A DNA stretch of 64,000 nucleotides from Candidatus Sulfopaludibacter sp. SbA3. Lineage in GTDB: Bacteria; Acidobacteriota; Vicinamibacteria; Vicinamibacterales; UBA2999. The notes beneath the pieces are model-generated. The model ran no database searches and had not been told where the DNA came from. It saw nothing but the letters and a program-made list of their open reading frames with translations. Below are positions 42,763 to 51,046 of the stretch, piece by piece. Location of the stretch: the NCBI GenBank assembly GCA_945903265.1, contig CAMDNQ010000014.1, forward strand, positions 24,648 through 88,647. The letters run 5' to 3'. Position numbers and translations under genes: made by a program. Numbering within the stretch: the first letter of the stretch is position 1; each line of letters starts with the position of its first letter.

Positions 42763-43842
42763 ATGCGAGACGTGAACCTCGAGCTTGGCGGGCTCCTGCT
42801 CGACATGGCCGCCCTTGCGGGCACGAGCCAGCGCGGGTGGGGCTACAAGCGCGCCGCCAAAGCGGTGCTGCGCCTCGATCGGCACATCACGCCGCTCGTG
42901 GAAGCCAACACATTCCGCGGCATCTCCGGCATCGGTCCGACGACGGATCGGATTGCGCGCGAGCTTGTCCTCGACGGGACATCGGCATTCGTTGAAGGCG
43001 CGATAGACGAGGCGGGGAAGCGCGATGTCATCGAGAAGAACCGCGGCTTCCGGGCGCATTTCCTGAGCCGGGCGGCCGTGGCCGACGTGCTCTCGCACGC
43101 AGGCGCGCCATCGCGCGCGAAATACCGCGGCGATTTCCAGATGCACTCGGTCTGGAGCGATGGCGCCGAGACGCTCGACTCCATCGTCGAAGCCTGTCTC
43201 GTGCGCGGACACGCCTGCGCCGGCATTACTGACCATTCCTACGGGCTCGCGATCGCCGGCGGCATGTCGATGGCGCAGGTCGTCGAGCAGCATGCGGCCA
43301 TCGATCAGATCAATGCGAAGTACAAAGGGAAGTTCCGGATGTTCAAAGGGATCGAGACGAACATCCGCACCGACGGCACGGTCGACATGGAGGAGCACGA
43401 GCTGCGTCTCTTCGAGTTCGTGGTGGCGTCGCCGCACTCGCTGCTCCGCAAGACGATCGATCAGACCGATCGGATGGTGGGCGCGGTGTCGCAGCGCGGC
43501 GTCTGCATCCTGGGGCATCCGCAGGGCCGCAGATTCAACGTGCGGCCGGGTGTCTCAGCCGACTGGAACGCGGTGTTCGAGGCGGCGGCGCGGCGCCAGG
43601 TGGCGATCGAGATTGACGGCTCCTGGGACCGGCAGGACGTCCATTACGAACTGGCCGCGGCGGCGCTGGAGCGCGGGTGCCTCTTCGCGCTCGACAGCGA
43701 TGCCCACTCGCATCCGGAGCTCGATTTCATCGACATAGCCATCGCCCACGCCAGGCTAGCGGGCATCCCGCAGGCGCGAATCGTCAACTACTGGAGCGAG
43801 AAGAAGTTCCTGGAGTGGGCTCGCGGCAGCTGGGACCGCTAG
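42763..43842 (+). CDS. PHP-domain phosphoesterase with PolX-like N-terminal helix-hairpin-helix domain
   Basis: About 359 residues from ATG 42763 (a TTG 18 bases upstream is possible). The N-terminal 90 residues match the 8-kDa/HhH part of family X polymerases (GYKRAAKAVLRLDRHI; FRGISGIGPTTDRIARELV). The C-terminal PHP domain has the metal motifs DFQMHSVWSDG, GITDHS, KGIETNI, ASPHS, ILGHPQGR and DSDAHSHPELD. In bacterial PolX these flank a polymerase core that is absent here. A DNA-linked phosphoesterase or exonuclease is the inferred role. Confidence 0.85.
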   Translation: MRDVNLELGGLLLDMAALAGTSQRGWGYKRAAKAVLRLDRHITPLVEANTFRGISGIGPTTDRIARELVLDGTSAFVEGAIDEAGKRDVIEKNRGFRAHFLSRAAVADVLSHAGAPSRAKYRGDFQMHSVWSDGAETLDSIVEACLVRGHACAGITDHSYGLAIAGGMSMAQVVEQHAAIDQINAKYKGKFRMFKGIETNIRTDGTVDMEEHELRLFEFVVASPHSLLRKTIDQTDRMVGAVSQRGVCILGHPQGRRFNVRPGVSADWNAVFEAAARRQVAIEIDGSWDRQDVHYELAAAALERGCLFALDSDAHSHPELDFIDIAIAHARLAGIPQARIVNYWSEKKFLEWARGSWDR

Positions 43843-43857
43843 AAGGGAGAGCAGCGC

Positions 43858-44268
43858 CTAGACGAGGCTCTCGCGCTCGAAGGTCAGATAGAGCGGGCCC
43901 GCCCCTAGAAAACCGAAGAAGAGCGCCCACATCGAGTACGTGCCGCGGCCGGCCTTGTTGGCGGCGATGAAGCTCGCGTGGTCGCCGACGCCGACCGCGA
44001 AATCCACCGTCTTGGAAAAAAGCGTGTTGTGGGCCTTGAGCGTGTGCTTCCCCGGAAGAATCTCGCGCGTGAGCTCGTCGCCGTGCGACAGATAGCCGAG
44101 CGACTGGCCGTCGAGCAGAATGAAAATCTCGCGATACCCGACGTCGTCCCTGGACTTGCGGCGAACGGTCATCGTCGACGTCCAGGATTTCTGCAGTTGC
44201 CCCATCACGTCGTCGAGATCCTGGCGAGTGGGTTCGATGTCGACAGTCGTAAGCACTCTGTCGTTCAC
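43858..44268 (-). CDS. Hypothetical protein with PEGA-like beta domain and C-terminal TM segment
   Basis: About 136 residues if GTG 44268 is the start; an ATG at 44334 would add a tail encoded by the heptamer repeat and rich in Glu/Pro/Arg, which looks non-native. The middle part (IFILLDGQSLGYLSHGDELTREILPGKHTLKAHN) resembles PEGA or carboxypeptidase-regulatory-type beta sandwiches. A hydrophobic segment near the C-terminus (YSMWALFFGFLGAGPLYLTF) probably inserts in the membrane. Function unknown; downstream of mccA on the same strand but separated by the repeat. Confidence 0.6.
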   Translation of the reverse strand: MNDRVLTTVDIEPTRQDLDDVMGQLQKSWTSTMTVRRKSRDDVGYREIFILLDGQSLGYLSHGDELTREILPGKHTLKAHNTLFSKTVDFAVGVGDHASFIAANKAGRGTYSMWALFFGFLGAGPLYLTFERESLV

Positions 44269-44300
44269 GCTTCTAGGTTCTCGACTTCTCGGTTCGTGTT

Positions 44301-44357
44301 CAAGTTCAAAGTTCGGTTCAGGTTCCACGTTCAACGTTCAACGTTCAACGTTCAGGT
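44301..44357 (+). repeat. CGTTCAA heptamer tandem repeat at the mccA 3' end
   Basis: At least four near-perfect CGTTCAA units in tandem, flanked by degenerate AGTTCAA/GGTTCAG units. On the minus strand the unit reads TTGAACG. The mccA stop codon TGA and its last residues (PER) are encoded by the repeat. Confidence 0.85.
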
Positions 44358-46117
44358 TGGTCTAACTCGACTAAGGGAACGCCCGCCTGGACGAGGTCGC
44401 CTTTCTGGCAGTTGACCGCTCTTACACGACCGTCCCGCGGGGAGCGGATCGGCATCTCCATCTTCATCGCTTCGAGCGTCAGCAGCAGGTCGCCGGCGGC
44501 GACCTGATCGCCGGGCTTGACCTCGATGGCCGAGACAGTGGCGGGCATGGGGGAGGAGAGGGCGTCGATGTCGGCGGGTCCGCGGGTCGATGGACGCTCA
44601 CTCGCCGCGGAAGCCGCCCCACGTACGCGCGCCGTCGGACCCGGCCTACGTACGATTGGCGGGCGGCCGTCCTCGGGATGCTGCAGCAACCGCCACCCGC
44701 GAAGCGCGTCCCAGGGGTCGACCTCTGGAGCCGATGCTGTCGGATCGGTTGCGAGGCTGGCCATCAGCGCCGCCCGCTCGCGGTCGATGAAATTGGTGTC
44801 GATGTCGCCGCTGACGAAGCGCGGATGCTCGAGCAACGCGACCAGCAGCGGAATGTTCGTGCGGATGCCTTCGATCTCGTACTGCCCGAGCGCTGCAATC
44901 GCGCGCAGGCGCGCCGTCTCTCGCGAATCGCCCGTGGCAATCAGTTTCGCGATCATCGGGTCGTAATGCACCGAGATGGCGCCACCCTCGGCGACGCCGC
45001 TGTCGATCCTGATGCCCGGCATGTCCGGTTCGCGATATCGAACCAGCGGCCCGGCCTGCGGCAGGTCATTCCGCTCGGGGTCCTCGGCGTAGACCCGCGC
45101 CTCGATCGCGTGCCCGCGCTGTGCCAGTTCGGCCTGGGTCCACGGGAGCGGCTCTCCAGCCGCAATCGCGATCTGTGTTCGCACGATGTCGACGCCGGTT
45201 GTTTCTTCCGTGACCGGATGCTCGACCTGCAGGCGGGTGTTCATCTCGAGAAAGTAGAACCGCGCCTCGTCTCCGATGCCGTCCAGGAGAAATTCAACGG
45301 TGCCGGCGCTTTCATACCCCGCCTCGCGCGCGAGTGCGACCGCTGCGTCGCCCATGCGCGCGCGCAGCCGCGGTGTCAGCGCCGTGGACGGCGATTCTTC
45401 GATGACCTTCTGATGACGCCGCTGCAGCGAGCATTCCCGCTCGAAGAGATGGACGACGTGCCCGTGACCGTCGGCCAGAATCTGGATCTCGATGTGGCGC
45501 GGGCGCTCGATGAGCCGCTCGAGATAGAGCGTGCCGTCGCCGAATGCCGCCACGGCTTCCCGCCGCGCCTGCGCGATGGCGTCCATCAGCGAGGCCTCGT
45601 CGCGCACCGCTTTCATCCCGATGCCGCCGCCCCCTTCGGACGGCTTGATGAGGGTTGGAAACCCTATGCGGCGGGCCGCCTCGGCGATCGTCGCGTCGGT
45701 CTGATCGGCAGGAGTCGCGCCCGGAACGACAGGAATGCCGGCATCTGCGGCAAGCTGTCGGGCCGAGATCTTCGATCCGAGGCGTGCGATGACGTCCGCA
45801 GGCGGGCCCACGAAGGCGATGCGCTCGCGCGCGCACGCCTCCGCAAACAGGTGGTTCTCGGCAAGAAACCCGTACCCCGGGTGGATTGCCTGGCAGTCGC
45901 TCTCGCGCGCCGCCGCGAGGATCGCACTGATGGAGAGGTAGCTGTCGGCGGCGGATGCCGGACCGATGCGGACCGCATGGTCGGCGCGCCGCGTGTGCAC
46001 GGCCTCCGCGTCGGCATCGGAATAGACCGCTACCGATTCAATACCGAGGTCGCGGCACGCCCGCATGATGCGGACGGCGATCTCACCACGGTTGGCGATC
46101 AGGAGCCTTCGGAACAT
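44345..46117 (-). CDS. mccA: Methylcrotonyl-CoA carboxylase biotin-containing alpha subunit
   Basis: 590 residues from ATG 46117. Biotin carboxylase domain at the N-terminus (MFRRLLIANRGEIAVRIMRA; PGYGFLAENHLFAEAC; ATP-grasp PSEGGGGIGMK; EMNTRLQVEHPVTE). The BCCP domain at the C-terminus has EAMKMEM, with biotinyl-Lys about 552. It carboxylates biotin with ATP and bicarbonate for transfer to 3-methylcrotonyl-CoA (leucine degradation). The partner mccB lies upstream on the same strand, 61 bp away across a palindromic repeat. The linker between the two domains is partly encoded by another palindromic repeat (near 44600-44655). Confidence 0.92.
   Translation of the reverse strand: MFRRLLIANRGEIAVRIMRACRDLGIESVAVYSDADAEAVHTRRADHAVRIGPASAADSYLSISAILAAARESDCQAIHPGYGFLAENHLFAEACARERIAFVGPPADVIARLGSKISARQLAADAGIPVVPGATPADQTDATIAEAARRIGFPTLIKPSEGGGGIGMKAVRDEASLMDAIAQARREAVAAFGDGTLYLERLIERPRHIEIQILADGHGHVVHLFERECSLQRRHQKVIEESPSTALTPRLRARMGDAAVALAREAGYESAGTVEFLLDGIGDEARFYFLEMNTRLQVEHPVTEETTGVDIVRTQIAIAAGEPLPWTQAELAQRGHAIEARVYAEDPERNDLPQAGPLVRYREPDMPGIRIDSGVAEGGAISVHYDPMIAKLIATGDSRETARLRAIAALGQYEIEGIRTNIPLLVALLEHPRFVSGDIDTNFIDRERAALMASLATDPTASAPEVDPWDALRGWRLLQHPEDGRPPIVRRPGPTARVRGAASAASERPSTRGPADIDALSSPMPATVSAIEVKPGDQVAAGDLLLTLEAMKMEMPIRSPRDGRVRAVNCQKGDLVQAGVPLVELDQPER
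44600..44655 (-). repeat. CGTACGTAGGCCGG-type repeat inside mccA
   Basis: On the minus strand CGTACGTAGGCCGG (44654-44641) is followed by GGGTCCGACG and a second GTACGTGG. The same 14-mer and the same GGGTCCGACG decamer occur at 63693-63706 and 63654-63663 near the tRNA. It encodes part of the Arg/Pro/Ala-rich linker between the carboxylase and biotinyl domains, where insertions are tolerated. Confidence 0.65.
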
Positions 46118-46123
46118 AACAAA

Positions 46124-46179
46124 ACCACGAAGCCGCGAAGTCACGAAACCTGTTTCGTGTTCTTCGTGCCCTTCGTGGT
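46124..46179 (+). repeat. ACCACGAAG-type palindrome between mccB and mccA
   Basis: ACCACGAAGCCGCGAAG..CACGAAAC, a short centre, then GTTTCGTG..CTTCGTGCCCTTCGTGGT in inverted orientation. It fills nearly the whole spacer. On the minus strand the mccB stop TAA is the start of TAACCACGAAGG. Same family as the element inside the MFS gene at 9241-9282. Confidence 0.85.
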
Positions 46180-47723
46180 TACATCCGAAACACTCCGAAT
46201 TTCGCCGGCGGAATCGGCGCGTTGAAGGCCATCGACAATCCGAGCGCCAGCGCCTGGCGTGTTTCCGCCGGATCCAGAATCCCATCGTCCCAGAGCCGGG
46301 CCGTCGAATAGTACGGCGATCCTTCCGCCTCGTACTTCTCGAGAATCGGCTTCCGGATCGCCTGCTCGTCGACGTCGCTGAGCGTTCCGCCCTCCCGCGC
46401 AAGCTGGTCCCGCTTCACCGTTGCAAGAACCGACGCCGCCTGTTCGCCACCCATGACGGAGATGCGGGAGTTCGGCCACATCCAGAGCAGGCGCGGCTCA
46501 TACGCTCGCCCGCACATCCCGTAGTTCCCCGCACCGAACGATCCGCCGATTACCACGGTGAACTTGGGGACGACCGAGTTGGCCACCGCGTGCACCATCT
46601 TGGCCCCGTCCTTCGCGATGCCGCCACGCTCGTACTCGCGCCCGACCATGAAGCCGGTGATGTTCTGCAGGAAGACCAGCGGGATGCCGCGCATGTTACA
46701 GAGCTCGATGAAATGCGTGGCCTTCAGCGCCGACTCGGAAAACAGCACGCCGTTGTTGGCCACGATGCCGATCAGGAAGCCGTGCAGGCGGGCAAAGCCG
46801 GTGACGAGGGTGGGCGCGTAGCGCTCCTTGAACTCGTCGAAGCGGGAGCCGTCCACCACTCGCGCGATCACTTCGCGGACGTCATACGCCTTGCGCACGT
46901 CCGACGGAACGATTCCGTAGAGCTCCGACGGATCGTATGCGGGGTCTTCGGACGCGGTCACATCCACCGGAAGCGTTTTGCGGGCATTCAGCGTCGATAC
47001 AATCGTCCGCGCCAGCTGGATCGCATGCGCGTCGTCGTTCGCCAGGTAGTCCGCGACGCCGGAGAGCCGTGTGTGGACGTCGGCGCCGCCCAGCTCCTCA
47101 GCGGTGACGTCTTCGCCGGTGGCCGCCTTCACCAGCGGCGGTCCGCCCAGGAAGATCGTGCCGGTGTCCTTCACGATGATCGTTTCGTCGGACATCGCGG
47201 GCACGTACGCGCCGCCGGCTGTGCACGAACCCATCACAACCGCGATCTGCGGAATCCCCTCGGCCGACATGCGCGCCTGGTTGTAAAAGATGCGGCCGAA
47301 GTGTTCCCGATCGGGGAATACCTCCGCCTGCAGCGGGAGGAACGCGCCGCCCGAATCGACCAGGTAGAGACAGGGGAGGCGGTTGTCGATCGCGACCTGC
47401 TGCGCGCGGAGGTGTTTCTTGACCGTGATGGGGTAGTAGGTCCCGCCTTTCACGGTCGCGTCGTTCGCGACGATAAGGACTTCGCGTCCGGACACGCGTC
47501 CGACGCCTGTGACGAGGCCGGCGCCAGGGGCTTCGTTCTCGTACATGCCCCACGCGGCGAGCGCCGACAGTTCCAGGAAGGGCGCTCCCTCATCAACGAG
47601 CCGCTTGATGCGCTCGCGAGCCGGCAGCTTCCCCTGCTGGCGATGCCGTTCCACATACTTGGGCCCGCCACCCTGCTGACATACGCCAACCCGGTCCCTC
47701 AGCTGTTTCACGAGACCGGTCAT
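46179..47723 (-). CDS. mccB: Methylcrotonyl-CoA carboxylase carboxyltransferase (beta) subunit
   Basis: 514 residues from the first AUG. Hallmarks of MCC-beta: [82 protein letters not shown] (in several blocks), [30 protein letters not shown] and [15 protein letters not shown]. Transfers carboxyl from biotin to 3-methylcrotonyl-CoA. The family normally has about 20 more N-terminal residues; these are encoded in frame upstream ([20 protein letters not shown]), and AGGAG lies 6 bases before an in-frame CTG at 47786. The real start is therefore probably non-AUG at 47786. Confidence 0.93.
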   Translation of the reverse strand: MTGLVKQLRDRVGVCQQGGGPKYVERHRQQGKLPARERIKRLVDEGAPFLELSALAAWGMYENEAPGAGLVTGVGRVSGREVLIVANDATVKGGTYYPITVKKHLRAQQVAIDNRLPCLYLVDSGGAFLPLQAEVFPDREHFGRIFYNQARMSAEGIPQIAVVMGSCTAGGAYVPAMSDETIIVKDTGTIFLGGPPLVKAATGEDVTAEELGGADVHTRLSGVADYLANDDAHAIQLARTIVSTLNARKTLPVDVTASEDPAYDPSELYGIVPSDVRKAYDVREVIARVVDGSRFDEFKERYAPTLVTGFARLHGFLIGIVANNGVLFSESALKATHFIELCNMRGIPLVFLQNITGFMVGREYERGGIAKDGAKMVHAVANSVVPKFTVVIGGSFGAGNYGMCGRAYEPRLLWMWPNSRISVMGGEQAASVLATVKRDQLAREGGTLSDVDEQAIRKPILEKYEAEGSPYYSTARLWDDGILDPAETRQALALGLSMAFNAPIPPAKFGVFRM

Positions 47724-47816
47724 CCGGACGTGGTTGTCGCGGAAGTCAGCCGAGTCGGTGCGGATACGGCTAGTGAGGCGGTCCAGGATTTCTCCTAACG
47801 AGCACCATGCGCGGGC

Positions 47817-47845
47817 ATTATAGGCCTCGCAGAGGAACCTGACAG
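47817..47845 (-). promoter_or_regulatory. Putative sigma-70-type promoter of mccB
   Basis: On the minus strand a perfect TATAAT (47822-47817) with CTGTCA 17 bp upstream (47845-47840; four of six matches to TTGACA). Initiation about 7 bases downstream would give a short leader ending in AGGAG just before the proposed CTG start at 47786, supporting the extended reading of mccB. Confidence 0.55.
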
Positions 47846-47876
47846 TGTGTCGACCACGTATACACCCTGTAAGGTT

Positions 47877-47905
47877 TTGCGACTGCTGAGCTTGGACTGT
47901 ATGAT
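47877..47905 (+). promoter_or_regulatory. Putative sigma-70-type promoter of the sigma-54 response regulator
   Basis: TTGCGA, a 17-bp spacer, TATGAT; predicted initiation about 38 bases upstream of ATG 47951. Good spacing; moderate hexamer match. Confidence 0.5.
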
Positions 47906-47950
47906 TCGGAAACGGGCTGTGCTAGCATCTCGCCCGAGACAACCACGACT

Positions 47951-49384
47951 ATGGCGACACCTCCGAGCACAACCAAACGGCGGCGACGCGTCCTCGCGAT
48001 CGACGATGAGCCGGCCATGACCGAGTGGCTGAAGATGGTCATCGAAGCCGACGGCTATGAGGTCCGGACCGCGCTGATCGCCACCCGTGGCGAGGAGATT
48101 TTCAAGCAGTGGCGGCCGGACGTGGTGGTCACCGACTTCATGCTCCCCGACCTCGACGGTATCGCCCTGCTGCGCCGGCTCAAGGAGATCGACCCGAACC
48201 CGGAAATCATCATCATCAGCGGCCAGGGGACGCTCGCCCGCGCGGTCGAGGCGGGCCAGGCCGGCGCGTTTTTCTTCCTCGAGAAGCCGGTGACGCAGGA
48301 CGGATTGCTCGACATGATCCGCCGCGCGATCGGGCAGACCCAGGAGAAGGCGGAGCACAAGCAGCTCAAGGAGCAGATTCGCGGGCAATACAGCTTCAAC
48401 AACATCATCGGGCAGAGCAAGAAGATGAAGGATCTGTTCGAGCTGGTGGAAAGCGTGGCCGCCAGCGACGCGAACATCCTGATTCAGGGAGAGAACGGCA
48501 CCGGCAAGGAGCTGATCGCCAATGCGATTCACTTCAACTCCACGCGGGTCAAAGGGCCGTTCATCAAGATCAACTGCGCGGCGATCCCGAAGGACCTGAT
48601 CGAGAGCGAGCTGTTCGGCTACAAGAAGGGCGCGTTCACCGGCGCGAACAACGACAAGATCGGTCTGTTCGAGATGGCCGAAGGCGGCTCGCTCCTGCTC
48701 GACGAGATCGGGGAGATGCCGCCGTACCTGCAGACCAAGCTGCTGCGGGTGCTCCAGGAACGCGAGTATCGCCCGATCGGCAGCGATCGCCTCGTCCATG
48801 TGGACTTCCGGCTCATCTGCGCAACCAACATCGAGCTCGAGCTGGCCTTGCGCGAAGGCAAGCTGCGCGAGGACCTCTACTTCCGCATCAATACGATCAC
48901 GCTGCGGGTGTCGCCGCTGCGGGAACGCACGGAAGATATTCCTCTCCTCTGCACGCACTTCCTGGCGAAGTTCAACGACCGCTATCAGAAGAATGTGCGG
49001 TCTATTTCGCCGGCGACGTACCACCTGCTCATCCGTAATCGCTGGGCGGGGAACGTCCGCGAGCTGGAAAACGCAATCGAGCGTGCCGTCCTGGTAAGCA
49101 AAACGGGGGAGATTCAGCCCGTGGACCTCCCCGAGACGATTCGCGAAGAATCGGCGCCCGCACAGGAGTTCACCATCCCGCCGCATCGGACGCTGGCGGA
49201 AATCGAGAAGATGTCGATCCTGCAGACGCTCCAGCGGACCAACTGGAACAAGCAGGAGGCGGCACAGATCCTCGGTCTCTATCGCCCGACGCTCTACAGC
49301 AAGATGAAGAAGCACGACATTCAGGACGAGCGCGCCATCCAGCGCGCTGCTGCCGCCGCCGCGGCTCAGGTTAGTCAGAGCTAA
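47951..49384 (+). CDS. NtrC-family sigma-54-dependent response regulator
   Basis: 477 residues: receiver domain (acidic pair DD18-19, phospho-acceptor Asp62 in VVVTDFMLPDLDG, Lys in FFLEKP), AAA+ domain (Walker A GENGTGKE near 180, sigma-54 contact loop GAFTGA near 227, Walker B LLLDEIGE near 251, sensor/arginine region LREDLYFRINT) and a Fis-type helix-turn-helix (about 415-455: NWNKQEAAQILGLYRPTLYSKMKKHDI). It activates RNA polymerase-sigma-54 after phosphorylation. No histidine kinase is next to it, so the cognate kinase is elsewhere. A near-perfect -24/-12 promoter lies 8 bp after its stop, in front of mlaE, which makes the mla genes its probable target. Confidence 0.95.
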   Translation: MATPPSTTKRRRRVLAIDDEPAMTEWLKMVIEADGYEVRTALIATRGEEIFKQWRPDVVVTDFMLPDLDGIALLRRLKEIDPNPEIIIISGQGTLARAVEAGQAGAFFFLEKPVTQDGLLDMIRRAIGQTQEKAEHKQLKEQIRGQYSFNNIIGQSKKMKDLFELVESVAASDANILIQGENGTGKELIANAIHFNSTRVKGPFIKINCAAIPKDLIESELFGYKKGAFTGANNDKIGLFEMAEGGSLLLDEIGEMPPYLQTKLLRVLQEREYRPIGSDRLVHVDFRLICATNIELELALREGKLREDLYFRINTITLRVSPLRERTEDIPLLCTHFLAKFNDRYQKNVRSISPATYHLLIRNRWAGNVRELENAIERAVLVSKTGEIQPVDLPETIREESAPAQEFTIPPHRTLAEIEKMSILQTLQRTNWNKQEAAQILGLYRPTLYSKMKKHDIQDERAIQRAAAAAAAQVSQS

Positions 49385-49391
49385 CGACATC

Positions 49392-49407
49392 TGGCCCGGC
49401 CGTTGCA
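49392..49407 (+). promoter_or_regulatory. Sigma-54 (-24/-12) promoter of the mla operon
   Basis: TGGCCCGGCCGTTGCA fits the TGGCACG-N4-TTGC(A/T) consensus at every defined position but one, with the required GG-N10-GC spacing (GG 49393-49394, GC 49405-49406). Initiation about 12 bases downstream would fall at about 49418, immediately before the mlaE start. It lies between the sigma-54 activator gene and its inferred target. Confidence 0.75.
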
Positions 49408-49421
49408 GAACGGATGGGCCA

Positions 49422-50201
49422 GTGGTTGAGCGGACCGGACTCGCGATCCTCGCGTTTCTCGGGTGGGTCGGAGAGGTGTCCCTCTTCGGTCTCCGGGCTA
49501 TGCGCGAAGCGTTTCGTCCGCCCTTCGAGTTCGCCGAAATCACCCGTCAGCTGTACGAGGTCGGCTGGCGATCGGCCCCCCTGATCGCGACCTCCGGCTT
49601 CTCCATCGGGGTCGTCCTCTCCATGCACACGCGCGCCTCGCTCGAGCGATTCGGCGCCGAAGCGATGATTCCCGCGGGACTGACCATCGCGCTCATCCGC
49701 GAAACGGGCCCGCTCGTGACGGCGCTGCTCGTGTCCGGCCGCGTCGGTGCGGGGATTGGCGCCGAACTGGGCGCGATGAAGGTGACCGAACAGATCGACG
49801 CGCTCGAAGCGGTGGCGGTCGACTCGTTCAAGTACCTCGCGGTGACGCGAATCATTGCGTGCATCCTGGCGCTGCCGATCCTGACGACGATCACCAACGT
49901 CTGCGGGATCCTCGGGGGCTACCTCGCGGAAACCAGTATCAGCGGAATGTCCCTGGAGCTGTATTTCAGCCGCGCGTTTGCGGTTGTCGAGTTCAGCGAC
50001 CTCATTCCGTCGACACTCAAGACGATGGTCTTCGGCATGATCATCGGAACCGTCGCCTGCTATCTCGGCTTCACCACGACGCAGGGCACCGAGGGGGTCG
50101 GCCGCACCTCCACGCGCAGCGTCGTCATGTCGTCGATTCTCATCATTCTCGCGAACGTCGTCCTCGTCAGGCTGATTTTTTTCCTGTTCCCTCCTGTATG
50201 A
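49422..50201 (+). CDS. mlaE: MlaE-family ABC lipid transporter permease
   Basis: 259 residues, GTG start. The MlaE/YrbE pattern is clear: VGWRSAPLIATSGFSIGVVLSMHT, IRETGPLVTALLVSGRVGAGIGAELGAMKVTEQIDALEAV, and a C-terminal GVGRTSTRSVVMSSILIILANVVL, with about five to six TM helices. It forms the inner-membrane core of a phospholipid transport system maintaining outer-membrane asymmetry. The stop overlaps the mlaF start by ATGA. Confidence 0.94.
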   Translation: MVERTGLAILAFLGWVGEVSLFGLRAMREAFRPPFEFAEITRQLYEVGWRSAPLIATSGFSIGVVLSMHTRASLERFGAEAMIPAGLTIALIRETGPLVTALLVSGRVGAGIGAELGAMKVTEQIDALEAVAVDSFKYLAVTRIIACILALPILTTITNVCGILGGYLAETSISGMSLELYFSRAFAVVEFSDLIPSTLKTMVFGMIIGTVACYLGFTTTQGTEGVGRTSTRSVVMSSILIILANVVLVRLIFFLFPPV

Positions 50202-50995
50202 ACCACCTTCGCCAAGGCTCCGATGCTCACGTGGACGCTGCCGCGCACTCCGATGGCGATGGCCCCGCGATCCGGCTCGAGGGCGTGAGCAAGTCGTTCG
50301 CCGATCTGAAAGTCCTCGATGACGTCACGCTGGATGTCGCGCAGGGCACCGGGTTCTGCCTGCTCGGGCGGAGCGGCACCGGCAAGAGCGTGACGTTGAA
50401 ACACATCATGGGATTGATGATGCCGGACGCGGGCCGGGTGTTCGTCCATGGGAAGAACGTCACGGAGCTGAAACGCCAGGAACTGGGTGAGGTGCGGCGC
50501 ACGATGGGCTTCCTATTTCAGAACGCCGCGCTGTTCGATTCGATTACGGTCGGCGAGAACGTGGCGTTCCCCATGCGCCGCCACACCGACTGGGCGGAAG
50601 AGAAGATTCTCGACACCGCCAAAGCCAGGCTCGCGGACGTCGGTCTGACCGAGGCGTTCGACAAGATGCCCGGGGACCTCTCCGGCGGGATGAAGAAGCG
50701 GGCCGGCCTCGCCAGGGCCATGGCGCTCGACCCCGACATTCTCCTGGTGGACGAGCCGAGCGCGGGACTCGATCCGATCACCGGAGACGAGATCGACGAG
50801 CTGCTGCTGGGGCTGAAGAAGAAGGGCACGACGCTCGTCATGGTGACGCACAACATACCGAGCGCACGCCACGTGGCGGACGAACTGGCGATGCTGCACG
50901 AAGGGCGCATTATCGCGCACGGCACCGCCGGGGAGCTCGATCGCAGCGACGACGCGCTTGTTCGCGCGTTCATGCGATCCGAGTCCGGTGGGTAG
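50198..50995 (+). CDS. mlaF: MlaF-family ABC transporter ATP-binding protein
   Basis: 265 residues from ATG 50198. Walker A GRSGTGKS (near residue 57), Q-loop FLFQNAALFDSITV, signature LSGGMKKRAGLARA, Walker B DILLVDEPSAGLD, H-loop VTHN. The Met/Lys-rich signature (LSGGMKKR) and NAALFDSLTV-type Q-loop are characteristic of MlaF. An N-terminal 22-residue His/Asp-rich tail precedes the domain. Translationally coupled to mlaE. Confidence 0.94.
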   Translation: MNHLRQGSDAHVDAAAHSDGDGPAIRLEGVSKSFADLKVLDDVTLDVAQGTGFCLLGRSGTGKSVTLKHIMGLMMPDAGRVFVHGKNVTELKRQELGEVRRTMGFLFQNAALFDSITVGENVAFPMRRHTDWAEEKILDTAKARLADVGLTEAFDKMPGDLSGGMKKRAGLARAMALDPDILLVDEPSAGLDPITGDEIDELLLGLKKKGTTLVMVTHNIPSARHVADELAMLHEGRIIAHGTAGELDRSDDALVRAFMRSESGG

Positions 50996-51011
50996 AGTGC
51001 ACGGGTTCGTC

Positions 51012-51036
51012 GTGGGTGGTTGTGGTTGGTGGTTTA
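51012..51036 (+). repeat. TTGGTGG-type low-complexity repeat between mlaF and mlaD
   Basis: GTGGGTGGTTGTGGTTGGTGG consists of GTGGTTG/TTGGTGG units; it lies directly upstream of the mlaD ribosome-binding region (AGGGGGAAGCA). The complementary motif occurs inside a gene at 56411-56440. Confidence 0.6.
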
Positions 51037-51046
51037 GGGGGAAGCA

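Noticed and set aside
44678..46225. Plus-strand 515-codon open frame opposite mccA
   Set aside because: Antisense shadow of a clear biotin carboxylase gene; no signal, motif or RBS.
46065..47798. Plus-strand 577-codon open frame opposite mccB
   Set aside because: Antisense shadow of methylcrotonyl-CoA carboxylase beta; composition dominated by Arg/Asp/Val reflecting the reverse of conserved codons.
47795..49543. Minus-strand 582-codon open frame opposite the response regulator
   Set aside because: The plus-strand NtrC-type protein is unmistakable; the reverse frame has no domain features.
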